Source: Pantoea sp. alder81 (GTDB lineage Bacteria; Pseudomonadota; Gammaproteobacteria; Enterobacterales; Enterobacteriaceae). Taken from it: a stretch of 64,000 nt of DNA. The stretch is taken from positions 124,001 to 188,000 of the forward strand of contig NZ_JAIUDA010000009.1 of assembly GCF_020179835.1 (NCBI RefSeq), read 5' to 3'. The translations under genes were made by a program, and so were the position numbers. The notes beneath the pieces were generated by a model, which ran no database searches, was not told the origin of the DNA, and was given only the letters and a program-made list of their open reading frames with translations. Shown piece after piece: positions 44,839 through 52,827 of this stretch (positions within the stretch are counted from its first letter, which is position 1; each line of letters begins with the position of its first letter).

Positions 44839-45591
44839 TTATGCGCCGTATTTCTCGGCCATCAATGCAGCCGTAGAGCGCAATTCGCTGAGCAGCGCGT
44901 CCGGATAACCCGGGGCCGCTTCTTGCGAGAGAAACGAGAGACACAGTGCGGCACTTTCGCCGCGATGTTTATTGGTGACAGCCACCGCCAGTGAGCTGAT
45001 GCCCGGCAACGTCTCATTGCGTGCCAGTGCCCAGCCTTGCTGGCGAATCACCGCTAATTCTTTACAGAGTGCATCTATGTCCAGCGGCGAGTTCGCGGAT
45101 GCGGCCTGCCAGTTGTCGGCAAAACGCGCACGCACTTCGTCATCACTCAACTGTGCCAGCAGCACGCGCCCGGTCGAAGTACCGGAAAGGGAAACGCGTG
45201 TGCCCGGTGGCGTAACCAGCTGAGTGAAAAAACGTCCGTGATACATGCGCATCACCAGAACGTCTTGCCCATCCAGCACGGAGATGTAGCCCATACAACC
45301 ACTGCTGGCCGCCAGTTGTGCCATCGGCGCAGAAGCGCTATCCACCAACGGCGTAGATAAGTAGTGCCCCGCAACTGAAAGCAACACGCGACCAATCTGA
45401 AAACAGCGACTATCCGGATCACGCTCAAGCAATCCTTCACTTTCCATGGTCGCCAGCAGACGCGAAACGGTACTTTTCGGTAATCCTAACGCGTCTACCA
45501 CCTCGGTGAAGGTCAGGCCCGGATGGCCCTGCGTCACGCCAAAGCGCTGGAAAAGCTTCAGTACGGCAGCGGCGTTTTCGAGAGTGGTCAT
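44839..45591 (-). CDS. IclR-family transcriptional regulator
   Basis: The 250-residue protein has an N-terminal winged helix (TFTEVVDALGLPKSTVSRLLATME, about residues 25-50) and a C-terminal IclR effector domain (GRVLLSVAGHYL to RGESAALCLSFLSQ). It stands just upstream of the OPT-DUF1177-aroM operon on the same strand and probably controls it. A GGAAC-N3-GTTCC palindrome lies 20 bases upstream of the ATG, suggesting autoregulation. Confidence 0.9.
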   Translation of the reverse strand: MTTLENAAAVLKLFQRFGVTQGHPGLTFTEVVDALGLPKSTVSRLLATMESEGLLERDPDSRCFQIGRVLLSVAGHYLSTPLVDSASAPMAQLAASSGCMGYISVLDGQDVLVMRMYHGRFFTQLVTPPGTRVSLSGTSTGRVLLAQLSDDEVRARFADNWQAASANSPLDIDALCKELAVIRQQGWALARNETLPGISSLAVAVTNKHRGESAALCLSFLSQEAAPGYPDALLSELRSTAALMAEKYGA

Positions 45592-45605
45592 GGCATTAGT
45601 TTCAC

Positions 45606-45628
45606 TATATGGAACCGAGTTCCTATAT
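45606..45628. promoter_or_regulatory. IclR-type operator-like palindrome
   Basis: GGAAC-CGA-GTTCC, flanked by TATAT on both sides, lies just before the iclR-type start codon. The layout resembles IclR-family operators. Confidence 0.5.
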
Positions 45629-45667
45629 CAATACAATGAAAGTAATTCGCTACGTTTATCGGGTCAA

Positions 45668-45697
45668 GCGCAAATTTTGAACCGGCTAAATTTGCGC
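45668..45697. promoter_or_regulatory. Inverted repeat GCGCAAATTT-N10-AAATTTGCGC
   Basis: Two perfect 10-bp arms are 20 bp apart centre to centre, between yaiA and the iclR-type gene. A TTGACC -35-like hexamer follows on the minus strand. It could be an operator or a weak yaiA terminator without T-run. Confidence 0.45.
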
Positions 45698-45881
45698 CAA
45701 ATCACAGCAGCATAAAATACGGCACAAACGGAAAATGGGGTGACGTTATCAGGCAAGTTCTCAGAATGGCAGAAAAGGATGGCGATTAAGGCGGGTATAT
45801 TGGCCATATTGTGGCAGATGAAAATTTTTATTTAGCAACGGAAAGTTATCAATAATTAAAAGGCGTCCTTGCCCGCGAGAA

Positions 45882-46073
45882 TTACTCTTTATCCGCGTCT
45901 TCGTAACGCTCTTTCGCATCCTGCGCTTCCGCTTCGGTTTTGTGTTCACTGATCAGTGAGTCAGGTTTCGGATGGTCAGCGCGTAATTCATACCAGGTCA
46001 CGGTATTGTCTGCCGCGCCTTTCTCGACGGCAACGATGCGCGCTTCTCGCGGGTACGGTGGTTTAGTTGGCAT
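45882..46073 (-). CDS. yaiA: YaiA family protein
   Basis: This 63-residue protein is nearly identical in length and sequence to E. coli YaiA (MPTKPPYPREARIVAVEKG, VTWYELRADHPKPDS, ERYEDADKE). Its function is unknown; in E. coli it is cotranscribed with aroL and aroM under TyrR/TrpR control. The start at 46073 matches E. coli; an upstream start at 46103 would add ten residues. It follows aroL by 110 bases on the same strand, but aroM is now separated from it by the iclR block. Confidence 0.93.
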   Translation of the reverse strand: MPTKPPYPREARIVAVEKGAADNTVTWYELRADHPKPDSLISEHKTEAEAQDAKERYEDADKE

Positions 46074-46183
46074 ACATTTCCCTCTTATGTCTGGTTTCCA
46101 CACAGACAGCGGCGATCCCCTGTCTTAAACACAGTATAGACAATGGAGGATCGCGAGAAAAAAGAGGGATAAATCTGAAGGGG

Positions 46184-46708
46184 TTAGCTGGCGCGAGCCA
46201 GGGAAAGGCATTGAAGAATTTGATCAACCACTTGTTCCGGCGCCTGCATGGCATTCACTTCGTGGTGCGCGGTCTGACGGTAAAGATGCGCGCGCTCACG
46301 CAGAATATCGCTCATCTCTTCGGCAATCGGACGGCCGGTTAACGTCGGGCGTTGTGCAGCTTCAGGTTGGCGTTCGAGACGATCGGCCAATACCGTCGAC
46401 GGGGCATTCAGCCAAATCACCTGCCCATGTTCGCGCATAAAGCGACGATTCACCTCAGCCAGTACCATGCCGCCGCCGGTGGCGATCACCGTTGCCGGCG
46501 CGGTCACTGCACGCAGTGACTCGGTTTCGCGCGCACGGAAGCTATCCCAGCCTTCAGTCGCGACGATTTCCGCCACGGTGCGTTGAGTGGTGAGCTGCAG
46601 GTTATGATCGGTATCGCGAAAGGCATAGCCAAGCGCCTGAGAGAGGGCCTGGCCGATAGTGGTTTTACCGCAACCGCGTGCGCCGATCAGATAGATGGGT
46701 AATGACAT
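46184..46708 (-). CDS. aroL: Shikimate kinase II
   Basis: AroL phosphorylates shikimate in the chorismate pathway. The 174-residue protein has the Walker A loop GARGCGKTTIGQAL, shikimate-binding residues in FRDTDHNLQ and ATGGGMVL, and the adenine loop region with RPLTxxP-type TLTGRPIAEEM. Length equals E. coli AroL. The upstream region was read for TyrR boxes, but no convincing TGTAAA-N6-TTTACA was found. Confidence 0.95.
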   Translation of the reverse strand: MSLPIYLIGARGCGKTTIGQALSQALGYAFRDTDHNLQLTTQRTVAEIVATEGWDSFRARETESLRAVTAPATVIATGGGMVLAEVNRRFMREHGQVIWLNAPSTVLADRLERQPEAAQRPTLTGRPIAEEMSDILRERAHLYRQTAHHEVNAMQAPEQVVDQILQCLSLARAS

Positions 46709-46994
46709 CCGGGCTCATCCTCCGCCGTATTTATGCCGCACGGGCAAGGTCATCAGGTCAATATTGCGTCGCATGATACCTGGATTTTATTTTATCAGCC
46801 ACCCGCGAAGCACGATTTACGCGTATTTACGGCCTTCAATTCACTATCAATATGATTATTAACGATTAAATGATGCGTATTTCGTGCATCAACCTATTTG
46901 TAAGTGCGGGCAACATTTCCTTACCAGGCCATTGATTTACTTTCTGTCACGTTGACCACATATAAGGAGGTACGAATCATTGGAGGTTCACACC

Positions 46995-47738
46995 ATGCAG
47001 AATGAAGAACAACAGTTAATCGACAATCTCTTTAGCCGACTGAAACAGGCTGAAACCCAGAGCGGACCGCGTGATGCCGGTGCCGAGCAGTTAATCAAAC
47101 AACATTTACAGAGCCAACCAGGCGCGCCTTACTACATGTCACAGGCGATTTTGATCCAGGAAGCGGCGCTGAAGAAACTTAACGCCCAGGTCACCGATCT
47201 GGAGAACCGCCTGGCCCAGGCTCAGCAACAACAGCAGCAAGCTCCTCAGCAGAGCAGCGGCGGTTTCCTGTCGAGCCTGTTTGGTGGCGGTTCACGTCAG
47301 TCAGCTCCACAGCAGCAGCAGCCGGTATGGAACAGCGCGCCGCAGCAACCTCAGCAGCCGTATGCACAGCCTCAGCAGCAACAGCCGCAGTATGCGGCTC
47401 CGCCTGCGCGCGGCACTGGATTCCTCGGTGGTGCACTGCAAACCGCGGTGGGTGTCGCCGGTGGTGTTGTGATGGCCGATATGCTCACCAGCATGTTCCA
47501 CCATTCACAGCCGGAAGAGATCGTGAATATCATTAACGAACCGGCACTGCCGCAGGTGGATAACAATCTCGATACCTTCAACGGTAGCGACAACAACCTC
47601 GATACCTTTAACGGTAACGACAGCAGCAACGCCTTCCTTAACGATAACGCCAGCTGGGATAACAACAGCTTTGCGGATAACAACGACTTCAGCGACTTTG
47701 GCGGTGGCGACTACGACGACGATGACAGCTTCGTCTGA
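46995..47738 (+). CDS. DUF2076 domain-containing protein
   Basis: This 247-residue protein belongs to the DUF2076 family found in many proteobacteria; its function is unknown. It has an N-terminal helical segment (MQNEEQQLIDNLFSRLKQAE), a coiled coil (LTDLENRLAQAQQQQQQ-type), a Gln/Pro-rich linker, a GFLGGALQTAVGVAGGVV membrane-associating stretch and an Asp/Asn-rich acidic tail with an exact DNLDTFNG-type repeat. The ATG at 46995 follows GGAGG; a TTG five codons earlier is rejected. It abuts the convergent yaiI stop. Confidence 0.85.
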   Translation: MQNEEQQLIDNLFSRLKQAETQSGPRDAGAEQLIKQHLQSQPGAPYYMSQAILIQEAALKKLNAQVTDLENRLAQAQQQQQQAPQQSSGGFLSSLFGGGSRQSAPQQQQPVWNSAPQQPQQPYAQPQQQQPQYAAPPARGTGFLGGALQTAVGVAGGVVMADMLTSMFHHSQPEEIVNIINEPALPQVDNNLDTFNGSDNNLDTFNGNDSSNAFLNDNASWDNNSFADNNDFSDFGGGDYDDDDSFV

Positions 47739-48182
47739 TTAGCGTTGCCGTAACCATTTATCCAGTTCGTTAGCAAATAGCTGGCGGTCACGTTGGTTTA
47801 GCGCCGATGGGCCGCCGCTCTGCACCCCACTCGCTCGCATCGTTTCCATAAAGTCACGCATGGTCAGACGCTGACGAATGGTATCCGGTGAATAGCGCTC
47901 ACCCCGCGGATTCAACGCCGCAGCGCCCTTCTCAAGTACTTCTGCCGCTAACGGAATATCACCGGTGATCACCAGCTCGCCCGGCTGCACACGCTTCACG
48001 ATTTCGTTGTCAGCGACATCAAACCCCGCCGCGACCTGCAGCGTTTTCAGCCACGGCGAAGGCGGCACGCGCAGCGGCTGATTCGCCACAAAGGTCACGG
48101 TGATTTTGGCGCGTTCGGCAGCACGGTACAGCACTTCTTTGATGACATTGGGGCAGGCATCGGCATCAACCCAAATCGACAT
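47739..48182 (-). CDS. yaiI: YaiI/YqxD family (DUF188) protein
   Basis: This 147-residue protein belongs to the UPF0178/DUF188 family with a PIN-like fold. Conserved acidic residues are in SIWVDADACPNVIKEV and ADNEIVKRVQPGELVITGDIPLA, which suggest a nuclease, but no activity is established. It lies between the DUF2076 gene and proC, next to aroL, as in E. coli. Confidence 0.93.
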   Translation of the reverse strand: MSIWVDADACPNVIKEVLYRAAERAKITVTFVANQPLRVPPSPWLKTLQVAAGFDVADNEIVKRVQPGELVITGDIPLAAEVLEKGAAALNPRGERYSPDTIRQRLTMRDFMETMRASGVQSGGPSALNQRDRQLFANELDKWLRQR

Positions 48183-48324
48183 GTGTTTTCCTTTTTCGCA
48201 CAGAATTGCAGGCGATCTTGCCCGCTTGCGTCAGAATGGCAAATATTTTTACGCGGCTTGTTATTCAGCACAGCTGTCGTAAGCTAACTCGCAAGAGAAA
48301 ATGAACCACTTAAAGGATAGAGCG

Positions 48325-49137
48325 ATGCTGGAGAAGAAAATCGGGTTTATCGGCTGCGGCAATATGGCGAAAGCTATTATCAGCGGACTGGTCAACAGCG
48401 GGCTGATTGCCCCGGCTAACATCTGGGTTTGCGACCGCAAACCGGCCACCAATCAGGCGATGGCTGAGCAATATGGCGTGACGGCGGCAGAAAGCCCAGA
48501 GAGCCTGGCACGTGAAGTCGATATCCTGTTTGGTGCCGTGAAACCGAATGTGATTCTCAAAGTGCTGAAAGATCTCGCGGGCCAACTGAAGAAAGATGCA
48601 CTCGTGGTGTCGATTGCCGCCGGCGTCACCCTCGATTCGCTGGCCGCTGTGCTGGGGCACGACCGCAAAATCATCCGTGTGATGCCGAATACGCCATCGC
48701 TGGTGAATGAAGGCATGACTTCGATCACGCCTAACGTACTGGTGGAGCAGCATGAAGTCGACGAAGTCGTCGGCATCTTCGAGAGCTTTGGCAAAGCGGC
48801 AGTGGTGAATGAATATCTGATTCATGCCGTGGTTGGCGTAAGTGGTTCAGCTCCGGCCTACGTGTTTATGTTTATCGAAGCGATGGCGGATGCTGCCGTG
48901 CTGGGCGGCATGCCGCGTGCGCAGGCTTATCAGTTCGCGGCACAGGCGGTAAAAGGTTCCGCGCAGATGGTGCTGGAAACCGGCAAACACCCCGGTGAAC
49001 TGAAAGATATGGTGTGCTCACCCGGCGGCACCACCATCGAAGCGGTGAAAGTGCTGGAAGAGAAAGGCTTCCGCGCGGCGGTGATCAACGCGATGCAGCA
49101 GTGCATGGCCAAGTCCGAAGCATTAAGTAAGCAATAA
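48325..49137 (+). CDS. proC: Pyrroline-5-carboxylate reductase
   Basis: ProC reduces pyrroline-5-carboxylate to proline with NAD(P)H. The ATG at 48325 gives MLEKKIGFIGCGNMAKAI and 270 residues (E. coli 269); the longer in-frame start at 48301 adds eight residues and lacks a good ribosome site. The Rossmann motif GFIGCGNM and the C-terminal signature KDMVCSPGGTTIEAVKVLEEKGFR are intact. It is divergent from yaiI, as in E. coli. Confidence 0.97.
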   Translation: MLEKKIGFIGCGNMAKAIISGLVNSGLIAPANIWVCDRKPATNQAMAEQYGVTAAESPESLAREVDILFGAVKPNVILKVLKDLAGQLKKDALVVSIAAGVTLDSLAAVLGHDRKIIRVMPNTPSLVNEGMTSITPNVLVEQHEVDEVVGIFESFGKAAVVNEYLIHAVVGVSGSAPAYVFMFIEAMADAAVLGGMPRAQAYQFAAQAVKGSAQMVLETGKHPGELKDMVCSPGGTTIEAVKVLEEKGFRAAVINAMQQCMAKSEALSKQ

Positions 49138-49152
49138 CCTATTTTGGTTTCA

Positions 49153-49178
49153 TCAGGTGCGCATGTCCGCGCACCTGA
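49153..49178. terminator. Hairpin between proC and the Rieske-FAD gene
   Basis: TCAGGTGCGC and GCGCACCTGA form a 10-bp stem between convergent genes. Confidence 0.65.
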
Positions 49179-49204
49179 ATCCACCCAATGTTGTGCAGAC
49201 CTCT

Positions 49205-50740
49205 TTACGCGCCCTGCTCCTGATACGCTTCAAACATCGCCAGCCCTTGCGCCAGCGTCATCGGTTGCTGCATGGTTTCCACCAGCGCCGCCGTCAGCGT
49301 GTACATCCCAGCTGAACACACGGCCGCGATGATGCCCTGACGACAATAAAAGGCGATAAAGCTTTTGTCCTGAAGCGATCCCAGCAGTCGGTAGTCGTCC
49401 CACTCTTCGGCATGGCCCAGATATTCGTAGCGCGTGCCGTAGTGCGCGGTCCAGAAAAACGGCACGCGGTCGTACATCACCCCTTTGCCCAACATATTGA
49501 GTGCCGCGATACGTCCCTGCTGATGTGCCACACGATAGTGCTCAATGCGCTGCGGACCACGCGGCGTAAGATAACTGGCGATATCGCCCGCGACCCAGAT
49601 ATTTTCTGCGACGCGTAGCTGCCCATCAGCGAGCAGGCTGCCATCGTCCTGCAGTGGCAAATCGTGGATGAAATTCGTCGCCGGTTTCACCCCTGTGGCA
49701 AATAACACCTGACTGGCTGGCACAGATTTGCCCCCTTTCAGGCGCACCGCACGCACCTGCTCATAGCCTTCCAGCGCTTCCGGCTCACCCTCAACAAATT
49801 TCACCCCATTGCTGCGGTGCAGTTCGTAAAAATGGCGTCCAATCTCTTCACCAAACTGCTTTGCAAACGGCAGTGGGTGACGGGCAATCACCGTGACATC
49901 CACATCCTGATTGCGCAGTGAACCCGCCATCTCCATACCGATAAAGCTATTGCCGATGATCACCAACTGCTGTGTCTCATCCACCTGTTTGAGCAGTTCA
50001 TCGGCCTGATTCAGCGAACGTAGCAGATGCACACCCTGCAAATCCTTACCGGGGATATTAAGAGGCTGAGGAGTACCGCCGCTGGCAATAAGTAGCTGAT
50101 CAAATTTCACTGTCTGACCATCAGCAAGAATCAACGTCTGATCCTGCGCCTTGAGTTGCGCGACCTCGCCCTGAATGCGCTGAAGCGAGCCCAGTACATC
50201 TGGCTTGAGGAGTTTAGGCACATCCTCGATCGCCATTTTTCCCGAAGGCACAAATTTGCTCAGCGCGGTGCGATCGTAAGGGGCGGCAGATTCGCGCTCT
50301 ACCAAAATAATGTGCCCGCTAAAGCCTTCATCTCGTAGCGTCCAGATCGCCGCACTGCCTGCGGCTCCGGAACCTAAAATCACGCACACCGGTGATTCAC
50401 CCTGAGCAGCAGGCGCACTGGCAGGCGACATCGCCTGCGGATTGACCAGCACCTTGCCCTGTTCGACACGCACCGGGTAGCGTTTAAGGTTAGCCAGCGC
50501 CAGCGGCTCACACATTTTGCCATCGCGCAGTTGAAATACCGCCTTGTGCCAAGGACACACCAGCTTATCGCCGCAAATTGCGCCCTGCTCTAACGGTGCC
50601 CCTGCATGCGGGCACTTTGCCTGCAGCGCCTGTACTCGCTCACCATCACGAATCAGCACCACATCGATATCACCCACGGTGAATTTGGTCGGCTTACGCT
50701 GCGCCAGCGACTTGAGTTCCACGACAGATTGATAGCTCAC
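49205..50740 (-). CDS. Rieske-FAD/NAD(P) oxidoreductase (AIF-like)
   Basis: This 511-residue protein fuses an N-terminal Rieske [2Fe-2S] domain (CPHAG at about residue 43 and CPWHKAVF about 18 residues later) to a pyridine nucleotide-disulfide oxidoreductase domain: FAD motif VILGSGAAGSAA, NAD(P) motif LVIIGNSFIGMEMAG, FAD site VAGDIA and a C-terminal reductase domain. Similar AIF-like reductases pass electrons to oxygenases or ferredoxins; the partner here is unknown. The start is a GTG behind AGGAGG. The E. coli neighbour dgcC is absent here. Confidence 0.87.
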   Translation of the reverse strand: MSYQSVVELKSLAQRKPTKFTVGDIDVVLIRDGERVQALQAKCPHAGAPLEQGAICGDKLVCPWHKAVFQLRDGKMCEPLALANLKRYPVRVEQGKVLVNPQAMSPASAPAAQGESPVCVILGSGAAGSAAIWTLRDEGFSGHIILVERESAAPYDRTALSKFVPSGKMAIEDVPKLLKPDVLGSLQRIQGEVAQLKAQDQTLILADGQTVKFDQLLIASGGTPQPLNIPGKDLQGVHLLRSLNQADELLKQVDETQQLVIIGNSFIGMEMAGSLRNQDVDVTVIARHPLPFAKQFGEEIGRHFYELHRSNGVKFVEGEPEALEGYEQVRAVRLKGGKSVPASQVLFATGVKPATNFIHDLPLQDDGSLLADGQLRVAENIWVAGDIASYLTPRGPQRIEHYRVAHQQGRIAALNMLGKGVMYDRVPFFWTAHYGTRYEYLGHAEEWDDYRLLGSLQDKSFIAFYCRQGIIAAVCSAGMYTLTAALVETMQQPMTLAQGLAMFEAYQEQGA

Positions 50741-50895
50741 GATTAGCCTCCTGCGTTGTTATTGGATTTGACGACATTAAATCCCTACAAACAGTAAGCC
50801 TGGCAAAGCAGGAGAATTTCGCTGGAGAAACAAAGCGTAACGGCGAATAAGCTATTACTTATCACGCCGTTAGTGAGCAAAAATAAAATCACGCT

Positions 50896-52059
50896 TCAGG
50901 CTGAAGCGGCTTGCCACACCTTTTTTCCTTGTTTGATGCATGCCACCAACGCCACGCTGTTATCTGGCTGAGGTTTCAGTAGCAGGAGATCCGCTGGTGC
51001 ACCGGGTGACAAGCCATGCTGCTGAGGCAAATCTAACTGCTGCGCCGGTCGAATCGAGGCCATCTCAATCGCCCGCTGCAAAGGGGCTAATTTTTGCCGC
51101 AGCAGGAAATTGACGCCATCCAGCAGCCCACGTGCGGAACCGGCCAGCAGCTGTGGCGCATCCGCCATGCTCAGCCGCCCTTCCGCGCTGAGCTGCACGC
51201 GTCCGCCTATCGCCGAATCGTAGATGCCCGGCAGCTGCCCGGCGAAGCACGTCACATCACTGACCAGCAGCGCCTGCTCGCCTTTTGCCCGTAAAAAGAC
51301 TTTCAATACCTCTGCGGGCAGATGATCGCCATCAGCAATCAGCGTGGCCGCCAGCGCATCCTCCGCCAGCTGCTGCCAGATGTAATTGGGATGGCGCGGC
51401 AGTTGCAGATGTGCGCCATTGCCCAGATGAGTTGAAAGCGAAGCGCCCGCCAGCACCGCATCATGAATCTGCGCGGCAGAGGCCGAGGTGTGCCCAATCG
51501 CCACCCGCACTTGCTGCGTCACGCAATGCCGGATGAGCTCGCTGCTTTGCGGCCATTCCGGTGAGAGCGTCAGCAAACGAATGCGCTGCTGCGCGGCTCG
51601 TTGCCAGCTTTCAAACAGGAACACATCCGGCGCACAGATCGCCTCCCGTGGATGCGCACCACGCGGGCCGTCTTCCGGTGACAAAAACGGCCCTTCCAGA
51701 TGAAAACCCGGCACCGCCAGCGCGACGTCCGAATAGTGCTCACAGGCGCTGGCCAGCCGCTGCAACGCTTGCGTAATCTCTCCGGGCTGAGCGGTGATCA
51801 CCGTGGGCATAAAGCTGGTGACCCCTTGTTGCCACAACGCGTGCGTGGCATGCAGCACATCCTGTTCGCTAAAGGGGAAGTGATTAAAATCCACCCCCTG
51901 AAAGCCGTTAACTTGCAGATCGACCAGGCCGGGCGCCAGAATCAGATCGCTGTCTGATTCGGGCAGCGATCGCACTTCTGCCAGCGTGCCTTCGCACATG
52001 TAGAGTTCTATCGGGTCCAGCGTGCGGTAATCGCGACCACGCAACAGAGTTTCAGTCAA
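50896..52059 (-). CDS. nagA: N-acetylglucosamine-6-phosphate deacetylase
   Basis: This 387-residue NagA-family amidohydrolase removes acetate from GlcNAc-6-phosphate. Motifs: LILAPGLVDLQVNGFQGVDF, the GFHLEGPFLSPE segment, IGHTSASAAQI, STHLGNGAH and LLVSDVTCFAG, whose Asp is catalytic. The start is TTG at 52059, behind a strong GGAGGTGA at five bases, inside the end of nagB (8-base overlap). It is somewhat divergent from E. coli NagA, so a related amino sugar is possible. Confidence 0.87.
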   Translation of the reverse strand: MTETLLRGRDYRTLDPIELYMCEGTLAEVRSLPESDSDLILAPGLVDLQVNGFQGVDFNHFPFSEQDVLHATHALWQQGVTSFMPTVITAQPGEITQALQRLASACEHYSDVALAVPGFHLEGPFLSPEDGPRGAHPREAICAPDVFLFESWQRAAQQRIRLLTLSPEWPQSSELIRHCVTQQVRVAIGHTSASAAQIHDAVLAGASLSTHLGNGAHLQLPRHPNYIWQQLAEDALAATLIADGDHLPAEVLKVFLRAKGEQALLVSDVTCFAGQLPGIYDSAIGGRVQLSAEGRLSMADAPQLLAGSARGLLDGVNFLLRQKLAPLQRAIEMASIRPAQQLDLPQQHGLSPGAPADLLLLKPQPDNSVALVACIKQGKKVWQAASA

Positions 52060-52825
52060 AAATCACCTCCGCGCAGGCATCGGCGTCGGTATACAGCGTG
52101 CAGTTGGGATGCTGCCGCAACCGGGTTGCCGGGCAAGCCGTGGATATCGCGTCGTGCAATGTTGCCTGCACCGCAGCGCGTTTAGTTAATCCGGGCACCA
52201 TGCAATACAGCCTGGCCCCGCGCATTAACGCTGGAATGGTCAAAGTCACCGCGTGCGTTGGCACCTGCTCTAACGTGGCGAAACAGCCGTCGTTAACCTG
52301 CTGCTGTCGACAGGCATGATCCAGTTCCACGGCCTTGACGCTCAGCGGATCGCTAAAATTCGCAACCGGGGGATCGTTAAAGGCCAGATGGCCATTTTCA
52401 CCAATGCCCAGACAAACTACATCAATCGCCGCCGCCTCTAACTTGCGGGCGTATTCGCAACAAATCTTCGCCGGATCGCCACTCGAAGGAATGAGATGTA
52501 CCTCGCCAGGTTGTACCCGGTCAAACAGATGCTCACGCAGAAAATGGCTGAATCGCTGCGGCGCCCCCTCATCCAGCCCAATGTATTCATCCATATGAAA
52601 CGCGTGGATGCGCTGCCAGTCGAGATTCGGCGCGGCAGCCAGTGCAGCGAGAAACTCACGTTGTGAGGGTGCGGCAGCAAATACCATCCGCACCACTGCC
52701 TGCTGTTGCAGCAATAGCTGCAGATGCGCGATGCAGTCCTGTGCCGCCGCTGCACCTAATGCATCACGATGGGCGAAGCGCTTGACCCACAAGCGGTCGC
52801 GCTTCCCCTGTTGTAAAAGCGTCAT
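52052..52825 (-). CDS. nagB: Glucosamine-6-phosphate deaminase family protein
   Basis: This 257-residue NagB-family protein converts glucosamine-6-phosphate to fructose-6-phosphate and ammonia. Key segments are HMDEYIGLD, with the catalytic Asp, and CLGIGENGHLAFNDPP, with the catalytic His and Glu. It is shorter than E. coli NagB (266 aa), and the C-terminal allosteric tail is not evident. It starts two bases after the symporter stop codon and overlaps nagA, so the three genes form one operon. Confidence 0.88.
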   Translation of the reverse strand: MTLLQQGKRDRLWVKRFAHRDALGAAAAQDCIAHLQLLLQQQAVVRMVFAAAPSQREFLAALAAAPNLDWQRIHAFHMDEYIGLDEGAPQRFSHFLREHLFDRVQPGEVHLIPSSGDPAKICCEYARKLEAAAIDVVCLGIGENGHLAFNDPPVANFSDPLSVKAVELDHACRQQQVNDGCFATLEQVPTHAVTLTIPALMRGARLYCMVPGLTKRAAVQATLHDAISTACPATRLRQHPNCTLYTDADACAEVIFD

Positions 52826-52827
52826 TC

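Noticed and set aside
46709..46994. TyrR boxes upstream of aroL
   Set aside because: TTTACG and TGTAAG fragments occur, but no pair fits the TGTAAA-N6-TTTACA pattern.
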